Made by a program: the position numbers and the translations under genes | The notes under the pieces: model-generated | The model's input: only the letters and a program-made list of their open reading frames with translations | Told to the model about the DNA's origin: nothing | Databases searched by the model: none | Origin: Curtobacterium sp. 'Ferrero' | Lineage (GTDB): Bacteria; Actinomycetota; Actinomycetes; Actinomycetales; Microbacteriaceae | Direction of reading: 5' to 3' | NCBI RefSeq assembly: GCF_002412165.1 | Contig: NZ_NXIA01000007.1 | Location: forward strand, 77,559-141,558 | Length of the DNA: 64,000 nt | Shown here: one piece after another, positions 35,328-44,260 of the stretch | How the letters are laid out: every line of letters starts with the position of its first letter | Position numbering within the stretch: position 1 is the stretch's first letter

Positions 35328-36632
35328 TCAGGCCGGGGTGCCGCCCCAGGTCACCGCGACCACCGTGACGTCGTCCTGGCGGTCGCCGCGCTCGGCGAGG
35401 GCCTCGACCTCGGCGACGAGGGCGTCGATGTCCGGCCGGTCGTCGGCGAACCGCTGCCAGCGTTCGAGGGAGTCCAGGTCGCCACCGAACAGGTCGAGCA
35501 CCCCGTCGCTGACGCAGACCACGCTGTCGCCCGGCATGAGGGTCGCCTCGACGCTGGACCAGCTCGTCCCGACGCCGAGCGGCAGGTTGCCGGACCGGAG
35601 GAACGTGCTGCCGCCCGACGCCCGGCGCAGCAGGGTCAGGCCGTGGCCGGCGTCGACCCAGCGGAGCGTGCCGTCGGCGCTGATCCTGGCGTGGAAGCAG
35701 GTCGTGAACTGGGCGCTGACCATGTCGGCGGAGCCGGTGCTCAACCCTGCCGAGGTCCAGCGGAACGCCTCGGCCGGGTCGGTGTCGCCGAGGCTGCTGC
35801 GGATCACGGCCCGCACCGCCGCGGCGATCATCCCGGCGCCGACGCCCTTGCCCATGACGTCGCCGAGCGTCACGGCCGCGCCACCGTCCGGGGTCGGGTA
35901 CCAGTCGTAGAAGTCGCCGCCGACCGTCCTCGCGGGCACGCACGTGCCGGCCACGCGAACGGCCGGTGGGAGCCCGCTGCCGTCGACGGGCTGCAACGAC
36001 CGCTGGACGATGGCCGCCTGGGTGACCTCGTCCTCGGCCAGGCGACGCGAGCGCTGCGCTGCCGAGAGCTGCAGGAGCGACCGACGCGACAGTTCGTTCA
36101 CGACCGTGGCCGCCGCCCCGTACACGATGACGACGACGAGCAGGCGGACGAGCTCGTTGACCTCGACCGACCGGTCCGACTCCAGCACGACGGGGAGCAG
36201 GAACGGGACGGCGGTGCCGACGAGCGGCAGCACGATTCGCCAGCGCCCCGGGCCGGCGGCGATCCACACGAGCGGGAGGACCGTGATGCCGAGGAACGCC
36301 GACCGGGCGTCGCCCGTGCCGAACCGGAGCAGTCCGATGGCCAGGAAGTCGAGCACCGGGACGACGACCTCGAACGCGGTGAGCCGACGCGACCGGGTCA
36401 TGGCCGCGGTCACCACGAGGAGCACGACGGCGACGCCGACGCCGGACCACATCGTGCGGGCGTCGCTGACCTCGAGCAGGTCGAAGGTCGTGCTCGCGAC
36501 CGCCGCCCCGACGATCAGCGCCGTGACGAGGGCCTGCTTGGCGAGCGGCTCCCACGCCGTCCGCACGCCGGTGATCGTGATGGGTCCGGTGTCGGTCGGA
36601 CGCACCGCCTGACGTGCCGGTGCCTGGGTCAT
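35328..36632 (-). CDS. SpoIIE/RsbU-type PP2C phosphatase with membrane domain
   Basis: This 434-residue protein has an N-terminal membrane part of five or six helices (about residues 25-180). A short coiled stretch follows (LSAAQRSRRLAEDEVTQAAIVQRSLQP), then a PP2C-type domain with GGDFYDWYP, LGDVMGKGVGAGM, DAGHG and CVSDGVLD, whose acidic residues bind Mn/Mg. Such proteins dephosphorylate anti-sigma antagonist proteins in partner-switching stress pathways. No antagonist or kinase gene is adjacent. AGGAG five bases before the ATG at 36632 supports this start. Confidence 0.9.
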   Translation of the reverse strand: MTQAPARQAVRPTDTGPITITGVRTAWEPLAKQALVTALIVGAAVASTTFDLLEVSDARTMWSGVGVAVVLLVVTAAMTRSRRLTAFEVVVPVLDFLAIGLLRFGTGDARSAFLGITVLPLVWIAAGPGRWRIVLPLVGTAVPFLLPVVLESDRSVEVNELVRLLVVVIVYGAAATVVNELSRRSLLQLSAAQRSRRLAEDEVTQAAIVQRSLQPVDGSGLPPAVRVAGTCVPARTVGGDFYDWYPTPDGGAAVTLGDVMGKGVGAGMIAAAVRAVIRSSLGDTDPAEAFRWTSAGLSTGSADMVSAQFTTCFHARISADGTLRWVDAGHGLTLLRRASGGSTFLRSGNLPLGVGTSWSSVEATLMPGDSVVCVSDGVLDLFGGDLDSLERWQRFADDRPDIDALVAEVEALAERGDRQDDVTVVAVTWGGTPA

Positions 36633-36762
36633 CCCGCTCCTGTCCACCGTCGCCCCGGTGACGGGCGACGGTCCTCCGGACAACCGTACCCACTCCGCAG
36701 ACCACGGGCCCGCGCGTCGAGCAGCCGCGTACATCAGGCGTCGGCGCACGTCCTGCGGCAGC

Positions 36763-36960
36763 TCACATCCGGCCGAGGTTGCGGAGGTTGAGCACCAACG
36801 AGAGGGCGCCGGCGGCGGACATCACTCCGCCACAGACGGCGAGGAAACCGTCGTTCCCGAGGTTCGTCACGAGGAGCACCACTCCGCACACCGCGAGCAC
36901 CGAGTTCGCAGCGACGGTGAGCGCGACGAGTCGGCGGGCGGCACGCGGTGGACCAGCCAT
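36763..36960 (-). CDS. Two-helix small membrane protein
   Basis: This 65-residue protein has two hydrophobic helices (VALTVAANSVLAVCGVVLLV and GFLAVCGGVMSAAGALSLVL) joined by a short NLGNDG turn, with a basic N-terminus. No family is recognised. It is oriented like the phosphatase gene 130 bases downstream. Confidence 0.55.
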   Translation of the reverse strand: MAGPPRAARRLVALTVAANSVLAVCGVVLLVTNLGNDGFLAVCGGVMSAAGALSLVLNLRNLGRM

Positions 36961-37085
36961 GACGCGAGCCTACGTCTCGACCGACGCCGGCGCCCGCACA
37001 CTCGCGGGGACCGACCGAGCCGCACCGCGCCTCCAGGCCGGCTGCGCGCAGCGCGCGCACCGCAGCGGATGTCGGGATGGAGAGC

Positions 37086-37121
37086 AGCGGGTGCCGAGCC
37101 GCTGTCGCGACCCGGCACCCG
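37086..37121 (-). terminator. Probable terminator of the arabinofuranosidase gene
   Basis: GCGGGTGCCG (37086-37095) and CGGCACCCGC (37112-37121) form a perfect 10-base stem with a 16-base loop, 45 bases after the gene's stop on the minus strand. The rest of the 205-base gap to 36961 shows nothing recognisable. Confidence 0.5.
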
Positions 37122-37165
37122 CCGTGCTCACTCGACGCCCGCCGTGACGTGCACCGAGGCGTTCA

Positions 37166-38668
37166 TCAGCCGATCGACACGGCCGTCCAGGAGACGGGCG
37201 GCAGCTCGATCGTGATCGTGTCGCCCTCACGGCGCACGGTCTCGTTGGCGCGCAGGCCGACACGGTCGGTCCCGGACAGGTCGTTCACCAGGTGGACGTC
37301 GTCCTCCCAGATGCCCTCGGCCCGGACCTCGCCGTCGGCGGCGATGCCGGCCAGGTCGATCGTGACGGTGGTCGACTCCGTCTGGTGGCGGTTCACGAGG
37401 AACACCGCGGCCTTGCCGTCCTCGACGGTCGCGGCGGAGTCGACGACCGGGACCTCGCCGTACTTGCCGCCGTCGACGGTGTCGCCCGACGCCTTGACCT
37501 GCAGCGACGTGCCGTTGGCGAGCTTCGAGGTCAGCGAGAAGGGGAAGAACGTCGTCTGGCGCCAGGCCGGCCCGCCGGGCTCGGTCATGATCGGCCCGAT
37601 GACGTTGACCAGCTGCGCGAGGCTCGCCGATGCCACGCGGTCGGCGTGGCGGAGCAGCGAGATGAGCAGACCCCCGACGACGACCGCGTCCGCGACCGTG
37701 TAGACGTCCTCGAGCAGGCGCGGCGCGACGGGCCAGTCCTGCAGCTCGAACGTCTTCTGCTGCTCGTTCCACTTGCTGATCGACCAGACGTTCCACTCGT
37801 CGAACGAGATGTCGATCCGCTTGTCGGACTTCTTGTGCGCCTTGACGTGGTCGGCGGCGGTCGTGACGGTGTCGATGAAGTGGTCCATGTTGACGCCCGA
37901 CGCGAGGAACGTCGACATGTCGCCGTCCTCCTCGTAGTAGGCGTGCGCGGAGATGTAGTCGACGTCGTCGTAGGCGTGCTCGAGGACGGTCCGCTCCCAC
38001 TCTCCGAAGGTCGGCATGGACGCCCCGGACGACCCGCAGGCGACGAGTTCGAGGTCGGGCTGGATCTGCCGCATGGCCTTGGCGGTCATCGCGGCGAGCT
38101 TGCCGTAGTCGTCGGCGTTCTTGTGGCCGAGCTGCCACGGACCGTCCATCTCGTTGCCGAGGCACCACATCTTGATGGCGAAGGGCTCCTGGCGGCCGTT
38201 CGAGCGGCGGTACTCGCTGAGCGCGGTGCCGGCGTCGATGTTCGCGTACTCGAGGAGTTCGATGGCCTCCTGCGCGCCCCGGGTGCCGAGGTTGACGGCG
38301 AGCATGAGCTCGGAGCCGACCTGGTCGAGCCAGTGCTGGAACTCGTGCAGACCGACCTCGTTGGTCTCGGTCGAGTGCCATGCGAGGTCGAGGCGACGGG
38401 GCCGCTGGTCGACGGGGCCGACGCCGTCCTCCCACTTGTAGCCGGAGACGAAGTTGCCGCCCGGGTAGCGGATGGCGGACACGTTCAGCTCCTTGACGAG
38501 CTCGATGACGTCCTTCCGGAAGCCGTGCTCGTCGGCGGACTCGTGCGCGGGCTCGTGGATGCCGTCGTAGACGTGTCGCCCGAGGTGCTCGACGAAGCCG
38601 CCGAACAGGCGACGGCGCACCGGCCCCACGGTGAACGCGGCGTCGAGGACGAGGTGTGTGCGGGGCAT
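37166..38668 (-). CDS. abfA: GH51 alpha-L-arabinofuranosidase
   Basis: This 500-residue intracellular enzyme removes arabinofuranose from imported arabino-oligosaccharides. The TIM barrel contains IRYPGGNFVSGYKWEDGVGP, the acid/base Glu173 in GNEMDGPWQ and the nucleophile Glu291 in FDEWNVW. A C-terminal beta-sandwich ends in LPPVSWTAVSIG. It has no signal peptide, and its length is normal for GH51. The ATG at 38668 follows GGAG. It is divergent from a complete sugar ABC system, and two GTGAGCGCTCAC operators lie between them, so both are probably induced by arabinose under a LacI repressor encoded elsewhere. Confidence 0.95.
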   Translation of the reverse strand: MPRTHLVLDAAFTVGPVRRRLFGGFVEHLGRHVYDGIHEPAHESADEHGFRKDVIELVKELNVSAIRYPGGNFVSGYKWEDGVGPVDQRPRRLDLAWHSTETNEVGLHEFQHWLDQVGSELMLAVNLGTRGAQEAIELLEYANIDAGTALSEYRRSNGRQEPFAIKMWCLGNEMDGPWQLGHKNADDYGKLAAMTAKAMRQIQPDLELVACGSSGASMPTFGEWERTVLEHAYDDVDYISAHAYYEEDGDMSTFLASGVNMDHFIDTVTTAADHVKAHKKSDKRIDISFDEWNVWSISKWNEQQKTFELQDWPVAPRLLEDVYTVADAVVVGGLLISLLRHADRVASASLAQLVNVIGPIMTEPGGPAWRQTTFFPFSLTSKLANGTSLQVKASGDTVDGGKYGEVPVVDSAATVEDGKAAVFLVNRHQTESTTVTIDLAGIAADGEVRAEGIWEDDVHLVNDLSGTDRVGLRANETVRREGDTITIELPPVSWTAVSIG

Positions 38669-38708
38669 GGATCTCCTTCGATCGGCAGGACGTCGGGGTG
38701 ACACGAAA

Positions 38709-38801
38709 GTGAGCGCTCACCGAGCGACCACGGTAGCGGGTTGCCGACGCGCGCGAAAGGGCTGGCGGCGCGGCGTGTCCCCGACTATGGTGAGCGCTCA
38801 C
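38709..38801. promoter_or_regulatory. Two LacI-type operators between abfA and the arabinoside ABC operon
   Basis: The perfect palindrome GTGAGCGCTCAC occurs at 38709-38720, near the abfA start, and again at 38790-38801, overlapping a -10-like TATGGT (38786-38791) for the rightward operon. Both are identical to the operator at 1617. The centres are 81 bases apart, which would allow looping by a tetrameric LacI protein. Confidence 0.82.
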
Positions 38802-38879
38802 GGAGCGGTTCGCCCTGCAGACCGCTCCACGCGGAGCACCGACCCTGTTCCGCTCGGCCCGTCCCGATGGAGTGATGCC

Positions 38880-40232
38880 ATGCCGATCCCCCCTGCAACA
38901 CCCGCGTCGCGTCTGACACGCCGCGGTTTCCTCGCAGCCGGCGCCGCCGCGGCGACCGTCCTGCCCCTCGCCGCCTGTTCGAGCCCGCTCGCCGCCGGCC
39001 TGGCGGGCAGTGCACTGAACCCGGAGACCCTGGTCTTCTGGAACCTGTTCGGCGGCGGCGACGGCGTCCGCATGCAGGAGATGGAGGCCGGCTACGCGAA
39101 GCAGCACGGCGGTCCGTCCTCGCTGCAGGCGACGACGTTCGCCTGGGGCAACCCGTACTACTCGAAGGTGACGTTGGCCACCGTCGGCAACAAGCCGCCG
39201 GACGTGGCGATCGCCCACCTGACCCGGGCGAAGCCGCTCTGGGACGGCGACCTGCTCGACCCGATCACGAGCGACGACCTGGCGAGCGTCGGCCTCAGCG
39301 CCAGCGACTTCAACCAGAAGGCCTGGACGGCGCAGAAGACCGACGGGAAGAACATCTGCGTCCCGCTCGACACCCACCCGTTCGTGCTCTTTTACAACGT
39401 TGATGTGTGCCAGAAGGCCGGACTGATCGACAGCGACGGCAAGCTGAAGGACCTGTCCGGCATCGACGCGTTCGAGAGCGCGCTGGCTGCCGTCGCGAAG
39501 GTCACCGGCGGCACGGCCCTGAACGTCGCGAACGTCAGCGAGGTCGCGACCCCGTGGCGGTTCTTCTGGACGATGTACAACCAGATCGACGGGGCGACGC
39601 CGTTCATCAGCGACGGCGGCTCGAAGCTGACGGTCAACGAGGACGCCTACAACAAGGTCACCGACATGACCCAGAAGTGGGTGAAGAACGGCTGGCTCAA
39701 CAAGGGGCTCGACTACGCGACCGCGCAGACGCTGATGTTCACCGGCAAGGCCGGGTTCTTCATGCAGGGCGAGTGGGAGATCAGCACGGCCCAGTCGATC
39801 AAGGGCCTGAAGTTCGGCATGGTCCCCGTGCCGCAGCTCTTCGACAAGCCCGCGGCGCAGGCCGACTCGCACACGTTCATCCTGCCGAGGAAGGACCGCA
39901 CGCCCGAGCAGCGCAAGGCGCACATGCTCTTCATCAAGCAGATGCTCGAGCAGAGCCTGACCTGGGCCGAGGGTGGGCACGTGCCGGCGTACATGCCGAC
40001 GTTCGACAGCGCGGCGTACAAGAAGCTCGAGCCGCAGTCGGACTACGCCTCGGCCGCCACGAACGCCGTGTTCGACGACCCGGCCTGGTACGGCGGTTCC
40101 GGTTCGACGTTCGAGAACACCGTGGGCGCGCAGCTCGCCCTCGTGCAGCAGGGCAGCAGCTCCCCCGCGCAGGCCCTGAGTGCGATCAAGGACCAGCTCG
40201 CCACCTACCTCAACACCCCGAGCCCGCTGTGA
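38880..40232 (+). CDS. Sugar ABC substrate-binding lipoprotein with Tat-like signal
   Basis: This 450-residue extracellular receptor has a twin-arginine signal, TRRGFLAAG (residues 13-21), and a lipobox LAAC (Cys33), so it is probably exported folded and then lipidated. The mature part is MalE-like (ETLVFWNLFGGGDGVRMQEM, DVAIAHLTRAKPLWDGDLLDPI, FYNVDVCQKAGL). Two permease genes follow without an ATPase gene. The adjacent GH51 gene suggests that arabino-oligosaccharides are the ligand. It starts downstream of the GTGAGCGCTCAC operator. Confidence 0.9.
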   Translation: MPIPPATPASRLTRRGFLAAGAAAATVLPLAACSSPLAAGLAGSALNPETLVFWNLFGGGDGVRMQEMEAGYAKQHGGPSSLQATTFAWGNPYYSKVTLATVGNKPPDVAIAHLTRAKPLWDGDLLDPITSDDLASVGLSASDFNQKAWTAQKTDGKNICVPLDTHPFVLFYNVDVCQKAGLIDSDGKLKDLSGIDAFESALAAVAKVTGGTALNVANVSEVATPWRFFWTMYNQIDGATPFISDGGSKLTVNEDAYNKVTDMTQKWVKNGWLNKGLDYATAQTLMFTGKAGFFMQGEWEISTAQSIKGLKFGMVPVPQLFDKPAAQADSHTFILPRKDRTPEQRKAHMLFIKQMLEQSLTWAEGGHVPAYMPTFDSAAYKKLEPQSDYASAATNAVFDDPAWYGGSGSTFENTVGAQLALVQQGSSSPAQALSAIKDQLATYLNTPSPL

Positions 40233-40277
40233 CCGGGCGACCGATGACCGTGAACACCGCGCGAAAGGCACGATGAC

Positions 40278-41243
40278 GTGACCGCAGCACCCGTTCTCAC
40301 CCGTCCCACGGACGCGGCCGCCGTCACCCGGCAGTCCCGTCCCCGTACCCACTCGACGACGAGGGGGCAGGGCCGCAGTGGCTGGCTGTTCCTCGCCCCG
40401 TTCGGCGTGTTCTACATCGCGTTCCTGCTCGGACCGACGGTGTGGATGATCGTCACGAGCTTCTTCAACACCTCGACGGTGCGCACCGGGCTCGGCAGCT
40501 TCGCCGGGTTCGCGAACTACGCCGAGATGCTCGGCCGCGCCGACTTCTGGTCCTCGCTCTGGCACACCCTGCAGTTCACGCTCTACACGACGCCGCCGCT
40601 GGTCATCCTGGCGTTCGTGTTCGCCGTGCTGACGAACCGGATGAACCGCGGGCAGTGGTTCTTCCGCCTGGCGTTCTTCCTGCCGTTCATCCTGCCGTCG
40701 GCGACGATCTCGCTCATCTGGGTGTTCATCTTCACCCCGTCGACCGGGCTCTTCGCGTCGGTGCAGTCGCTGCTCGGGCTGACCCCGGGCGCGGGGGTCC
40801 TGGCGAGCCCGAACACGGCGATGATCGGCGTGGCGCTCGCGACCGTGTGGTGGACGCTCGGCTTCAACTTCGTGCTCTACCTCGCCGGCCTCCAGGAGAT
40901 CCCGCGCGAGCTGTACGAGGCCGCGGCCGTCGACGGCGCGTCGAACTGGCAGCAGATCAAGTCGATCACGCTGCCGCTCCTCGGCCGCACGACGACCCTC
41001 GTGATCCTGCTGCAGATCATCGCGAGCCTGAAGATCTTCGACCAGGTGTACCTGATGACGAACGGCGGACCGGGCATCTCGACCCAGGTCTCGCTCCAGC
41101 TCATCACCGGCATCGGCTTCACGGACAACCGGCTCGGTGCCGCATCGGCAGCGTCGGTGCTCCTGTTCATCGTGATCGTCGCGATCGCGGTCATCCGGCA
41201 GCTCGTCGAACGCGCCGCCGCCAAGCGAGAGATCGGAGCCTGA
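40278..41243 (+). CDS. Sugar ABC transporter permease, MalF type
   Basis: This 321-residue membrane protein has six hydrophobic segments and the EAA loop YEAAAVDGASNWQQIKSITLPLLG. GTG is the start, since the ATG five bases earlier runs into a stop. It pairs with the next permease, with which it shares a one-base gap. Probably carries arabino-oligosaccharides, given the neighbouring arabinofuranosidase. Confidence 0.92.
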   Translation: MTAAPVLTRPTDAAAVTRQSRPRTHSTTRGQGRSGWLFLAPFGVFYIAFLLGPTVWMIVTSFFNTSTVRTGLGSFAGFANYAEMLGRADFWSSLWHTLQFTLYTTPPLVILAFVFAVLTNRMNRGQWFFRLAFFLPFILPSATISLIWVFIFTPSTGLFASVQSLLGLTPGAGVLASPNTAMIGVALATVWWTLGFNFVLYLAGLQEIPRELYEAAAVDGASNWQQIKSITLPLLGRTTTLVILLQIIASLKIFDQVYLMTNGGPGISTQVSLQLITGIGFTDNRLGAASAASVLLFIVIVAIAVIRQLVERAAAKREIGA

Positions 41244-41244
41244 C

Positions 41245-42159
41245 ATGACCGCGACCGAGAGCATCACGACCGGACGCCCCAAGCTCCGCACCGGGGTCTC
41301 CGCCGCCGCACCGTCGAACGCCGCGAGGATCGGCGTCTCGGGCAGGGGCTTCAACATCGTGGCCGCGGTGATCCTCACCGTGTTCGCGATCATCTGGCTG
41401 ATCCCGAGCCTGTTCGCCCTGAAGACGTCGCTGTCGGACAACGGCGTCGCCGCACTCGGAGCGAACGCGATCCTGTCGAACTGGAACCCGACGCTGCACT
41501 CCTACGCCGCGCTCTTCCAGGCCGGCGACATCTGGAACTGGTACCTGGCGAGCGGCATCACGAGCCTCGTGACCACCGCGCTCACCGTGCTGTTCGCCTC
41601 GATGGCGGCGTTCGCGCTGTCCCGGCTGGTGTTCCGTGGCCGGAACGTCGCGTTCCTGCTCATCATCCTGGGCATCATGATCCCCACGCAGGTGCTGATC
41701 ATCCCGATCTTCCAGGAGCTCAACGCGGTGAGCCTGCTGAACACCTACTGGTCGGTGATCTTCCCGCAGGTGCCGGCCGTGATCGCGGTGTTCATCTTCA
41801 AGCAGTTCTTCGACGGCATCCCGAAGGAGCTCGAGGAGGCCGCGCGCATCGACGGCGCGGGCATGTGGAAGATCTACTGGTCGGTCATCCTCCCGCTGTC
41901 CCGTCCCGTGATCGCGGCGGTGGCGATCCTGACGTTCGTCGGGGTCTGGAACAACCTGCTGCTGCCGCTGTTCGTGCTGTCGAACCCGGACCTCATGACG
42001 ATCCCGGTCGGGCTCGCCACGGTCCAGGGCAGCTTCGGCCAGCGGTACGCCGACATCCAGGCCGGGGCGATCCTCGCGGCGCTGCCGCTGATCATCCTGT
42101 ACCTGATCTTCCAGCGGCAGATCGTCGAGGGTGTGACGGGCTCCGGCCTCAAGGGCTGA
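41245..42159 (+). CDS. Sugar ABC transporter permease, MalG type
   Basis: This 304-residue membrane protein has the EAA loop LEEAARIDGAGMWKIYWSVILPLSRP and the MalG-type ending VTGSGLKG. It completes the arabinoside importer (receptor and two permeases); an ATPase of the MsmK type must come from elsewhere. A strong hairpin terminator follows after 14 bases. Confidence 0.92.
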   Translation: MTATESITTGRPKLRTGVSAAAPSNAARIGVSGRGFNIVAAVILTVFAIIWLIPSLFALKTSLSDNGVAALGANAILSNWNPTLHSYAALFQAGDIWNWYLASGITSLVTTALTVLFASMAAFALSRLVFRGRNVAFLLIILGIMIPTQVLIIPIFQELNAVSLLNTYWSVIFPQVPAVIAVFIFKQFFDGIPKELEEAARIDGAGMWKIYWSVILPLSRPVIAAVAILTFVGVWNNLLLPLFVLSNPDLMTIPVGLATVQGSFGQRYADIQAGAILAALPLIILYLIFQRQIVEGVTGSGLKG

Positions 42160-42173
42160 CGCCACGACGTGGC

Positions 42174-42215
42174 GGACTGGAGGCTCGGTGCCAGCTGGCA
42201 CCGGGCCTCCCGTCC
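42174..42215 (+). terminator. Terminator of the arabinoside ABC operon
   Basis: Arms 42174-42193 and 42196-42215 pair over 20 bases with two mismatches and almost no loop; the end is the GCCTCCCGTCC of the common hairpin family. Confidence 0.75.
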
Positions 42216-42260
42216 GTCACGGGTGCAGCACGCAACCGGCGGCCGATTCGCGCCCACCCT

Positions 42261-42380
42261 GCCGAATCGCTCGTCGGTCGCCGAATCGCTCATGGTGTGC
42301 CGAATCGCTCGTGGTCGGCCGGAAGTTCCTGCACCCTACGAGCGGAACGGCTTCCTACGTCGGTCGTGATGGGTCGGAAG
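42261..42380 (+). repeat. Dispersed intergenic repeat, copy 3
   Basis: Three 19-bp units (42261-42279, 42280-42298, 42299-42317) based on GCCGAATCGCTCGTGG are followed by GGAAGTTCC, CCTACGAGCGGAAC, GGCTTCCTACGTCGG and GTGATGGGTCGGAAG. The arrangement is the same as in copy 2 but on the opposite strand. It fills most of the 296 bases between the ABC operon and the next gene; nothing else is seen there besides the terminator. Confidence 0.85.
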
Positions 42381-42455
42381 GTCACGGCTCGGAACGGGCG
42401 CGCGCCCCCGAAGCGGGACTGGCACGGGTGTCCCGGCACCGGGCACGATGGCACC

Positions 42456-42962
42456 GTGGAACGCCGCCGCCTGCTCCGTGTCGTCGCCGTGCTCGGCTCC
42501 GTCGGCCTCGCGGCGGTCCTCACCGGCTGCACGCACGCCGACCCGGTGCCGAAGCCCCAGTACGGCGAGGCGTGGATCGACCGCATGACCGGCCTGATCA
42601 GCGACCCGGACGGACAGGGCGGGACGTCCGGACGGCTCGAGGTCAGCGATGACGATCCGCACGGCGCGCACGCAGCGGCGTACCTCGAGTCGATCGCGAG
42701 CGGCACCTACGACGTCGTCGGTGTCTGCAGGTCGACCGACTTCGTCGACCTCACGGTGCGCAGCTTCCGGAGCGGGACCGACCACGACGACGCGGAACAC
42801 GAACCGGTGCTCGCCGCCGGCGCCATCACCTGCGGCGCCACCACCCGCCTGCACATCGTGGTCCCGCGGGGGTCCGGCGTCGACCTCGAGGCGTCGACCT
42901 CCGACCGGTCCGGACGGGGTCTCTGGGTGGCGTCGATCGTGCGGCCGGGGCACGGCGGCTGA
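42456..42962 (+). CDS. Putative lipoprotein of unknown function
   Basis: This 168-residue exported protein has a signal peptide with lipobox LTGC (about residue 24) after RRRLLRVVAVLGSVGLAAV. The mature domain contains SGTYDVVGVCRSTDFVDLTVRSF and two further cysteines. I do not recognise the family. The GTG at 42456 is chosen because it sits directly before the basic start of the signal peptide. Confidence 0.65.
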   Translation: MERRRLLRVVAVLGSVGLAAVLTGCTHADPVPKPQYGEAWIDRMTGLISDPDGQGGTSGRLEVSDDDPHGAHAAAYLESIASGTYDVVGVCRSTDFVDLTVRSFRSGTDHDDAEHEPVLAAGAITCGATTRLHIVVPRGSGVDLEASTSDRSGRGLWVASIVRPGHGG

Positions 42963-43001
42963 CCGACGACCACGGCCGGCAGCCCATGGCCGGCAGCCCG
43001 A

Positions 43002-43379
43002 TCAGAGCGGCGCGACGCGCGAGCGGAGGAGGCAGAACTCGTTGCCCTCGGGGTCCTGCAGCACGTGCCACGACTCCGCCCCGGTCTGCCCGACGTCGGC
43101 GGGGCGGGCACCGAGCGCGAGCAGCCGTTCGAGTTCGGCGTCCTGGTCACGGTCGACCGGCGACAGGTCGACGTGCAGCCGGAGCGGCTGGGCCTTCGCG
43201 TGCTCGACGCGGGTGAGGATGATGGTCGGTGTGGCTCCCCCGAAGCCGGAGGCGGGACCGATCTCGATGCCGTCGTCGTCCTTGCCGAGTTCGACGTAGT
43301 CGAGCACCGCACACCAGAAGCGGGCGAGCGCCTCCGGGTCGTGGCAGTTGAGGACGATCTCGCGCAGTCGACAGCTCAT
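43002..43379 (-). CDS. VOC/glyoxalase-fold protein
   Basis: This 125-residue single-domain protein of the vicinal oxygen chelate superfamily has the pattern EIVLNCHDPEALARFWCAVLDY at the start and LHVDLSPVDRDQDAELERLLALGA and VLQDPEGNEFCLL at the end. This last motif holds the usual metal-ligand Glu. Members include dioxygenases, glyoxalases and antibiotic-binding proteins; the role here is not determined. It lies 22 bases downstream of the siderophore-interacting protein gene and may be co-transcribed with it. Confidence 0.85.
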   Translation of the reverse strand: MSCRLREIVLNCHDPEALARFWCAVLDYVELGKDDDGIEIGPASGFGGATPTIILTRVEHAKAQPLRLHVDLSPVDRDQDAELERLLALGARPADVGQTGAESWHVLQDPEGNEFCLLRSRVAPL

Positions 43380-43401
43380 GCCCGCACCGTACCCGGAGCG
43401 G

Positions 43402-44241
43402 TCAGGCGGGGACCGCCCTGCGGGCCTCGTGCTTCCAGAACCCGGAGAAGGTGATGCGCGACTTCGGCAGGCCCGCCCGGTGGAGGTGGCGGCGACCCTC
43501 GGTCGCGAGGGTCGACTCGCCCACCACGAAGGCGTACACACGGTCGTCGGCGGGGATCCACCGCTGCAGTTCGGCGAGCGCGGCGCGCCCGGCGACGGCG
43601 TGCGCGTCCACCTCGTCGCGGACGACCCAGGTCACGTCGACCCCGGCGGGCGTATCGAGAGGCCGGACGTCCGCCCGGGTCGGGACCTCCTGGACGATCC
43701 TCCCCACGGCATCACGGGGCAGCGACGCCGCGATGCCCACGACGCCGGGCAGACCGGTCTCCTCCGCGACGACCAGCACCGCGCTCGCGTCGTCCGGGCA
43801 GTCGAAGATGCAGCCCTGGTCGAGCAGCGCCAGTTCCTCACCGGGGACGACAGCGCAGGCCCACACCGCGGCACGCCCCTCGAGCGCCCCGCCGTCGTCG
43901 GTGTGCACGACGAAGTCGACGTCGATCTCGGCGCTGCCGTCCGGCATCGTCCGGTACGCGGCGATCGTGTAGTTCGCGCAGTGCGGCCGGACGTCCTCCG
44001 GGATCGCCAGGAACGTCGGCCACCAGCGGGTGCCGTCCAGGTCGGGCATGTGGAAGCGGGGCTGGTCGGGGCGTCGGACGAACAGGCGGAACCAGTGGTC
44101 GAACCCGAGGTACCGGAGCTCGTGGAGATCGTCGCCCGTGATCGTCACCCGCTGCATCGACGGTGAGACCCGGCCCGCCCGAACCACCCGCGCACGGAAC
44201 AGTCGGGGGTTCTCGGGGAGGAGCCTCGGGGTCTTCGGCAT
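43402..44241 (-). CDS. Siderophore-interacting protein (FAD-dependent ferric-siderophore reductase)
   Basis: This 279-residue cytoplasmic flavoprotein releases iron from imported ferric siderophores by reduction. It has the FAD-binding beta-barrel segment RVTITGDDLHELRYLGFDHWFRLF, HCANYTIAAYR with FAD-contacting Arg-X-Tyr-type residues, and the C-terminal NAD(P)H-binding part ending FVVGESTLATEGRRHLHRAGL and FSGFWKHEARR. An IdeR box (44241-44259) touches its start codon, and the iron transport operon diverges from there, so both respond to iron starvation. Confidence 0.9.
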   Translation of the reverse strand: MPKTPRLLPENPRLFRARVVRAGRVSPSMQRVTITGDDLHELRYLGFDHWFRLFVRRPDQPRFHMPDLDGTRWWPTFLAIPEDVRPHCANYTIAAYRTMPDGSAEIDVDFVVHTDDGGALEGRAAVWACAVVPGEELALLDQGCIFDCPDDASAVLVVAEETGLPGVVGIAASLPRDAVGRIVQEVPTRADVRPLDTPAGVDVTWVVRDEVDAHAVAGRAALAELQRWIPADDRVYAFVVGESTLATEGRRHLHRAGLPKSRITFSGFWKHEARRAVPA

Positions 44242-44259
44242 GAGGCAAGGCTAACCTAA
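44241..44259. promoter_or_regulatory. IdeR/DtxR iron box between SIP and FecCD genes
   Basis: Read on the minus strand, TTAGGTTAGCCTTGCCTCA matches the 19-base IdeR consensus (TTAGGTTAGSCTAACCTAA) at 16 positions. It fills almost the entire gap between two divergent start codons, so transcription starts must lie at or inside the coding sequences. Confidence 0.85.
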
Positions 44260-44260
44260 G

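Noticed and set aside
37227..41441. Very long open frame on the minus strand across abfA and the ABC genes
   Set aside because: Its translation is Arg/Asp/His-rich low complexity and it overlaps well-supported genes in other frames; long antisense frames are normal at this GC content.
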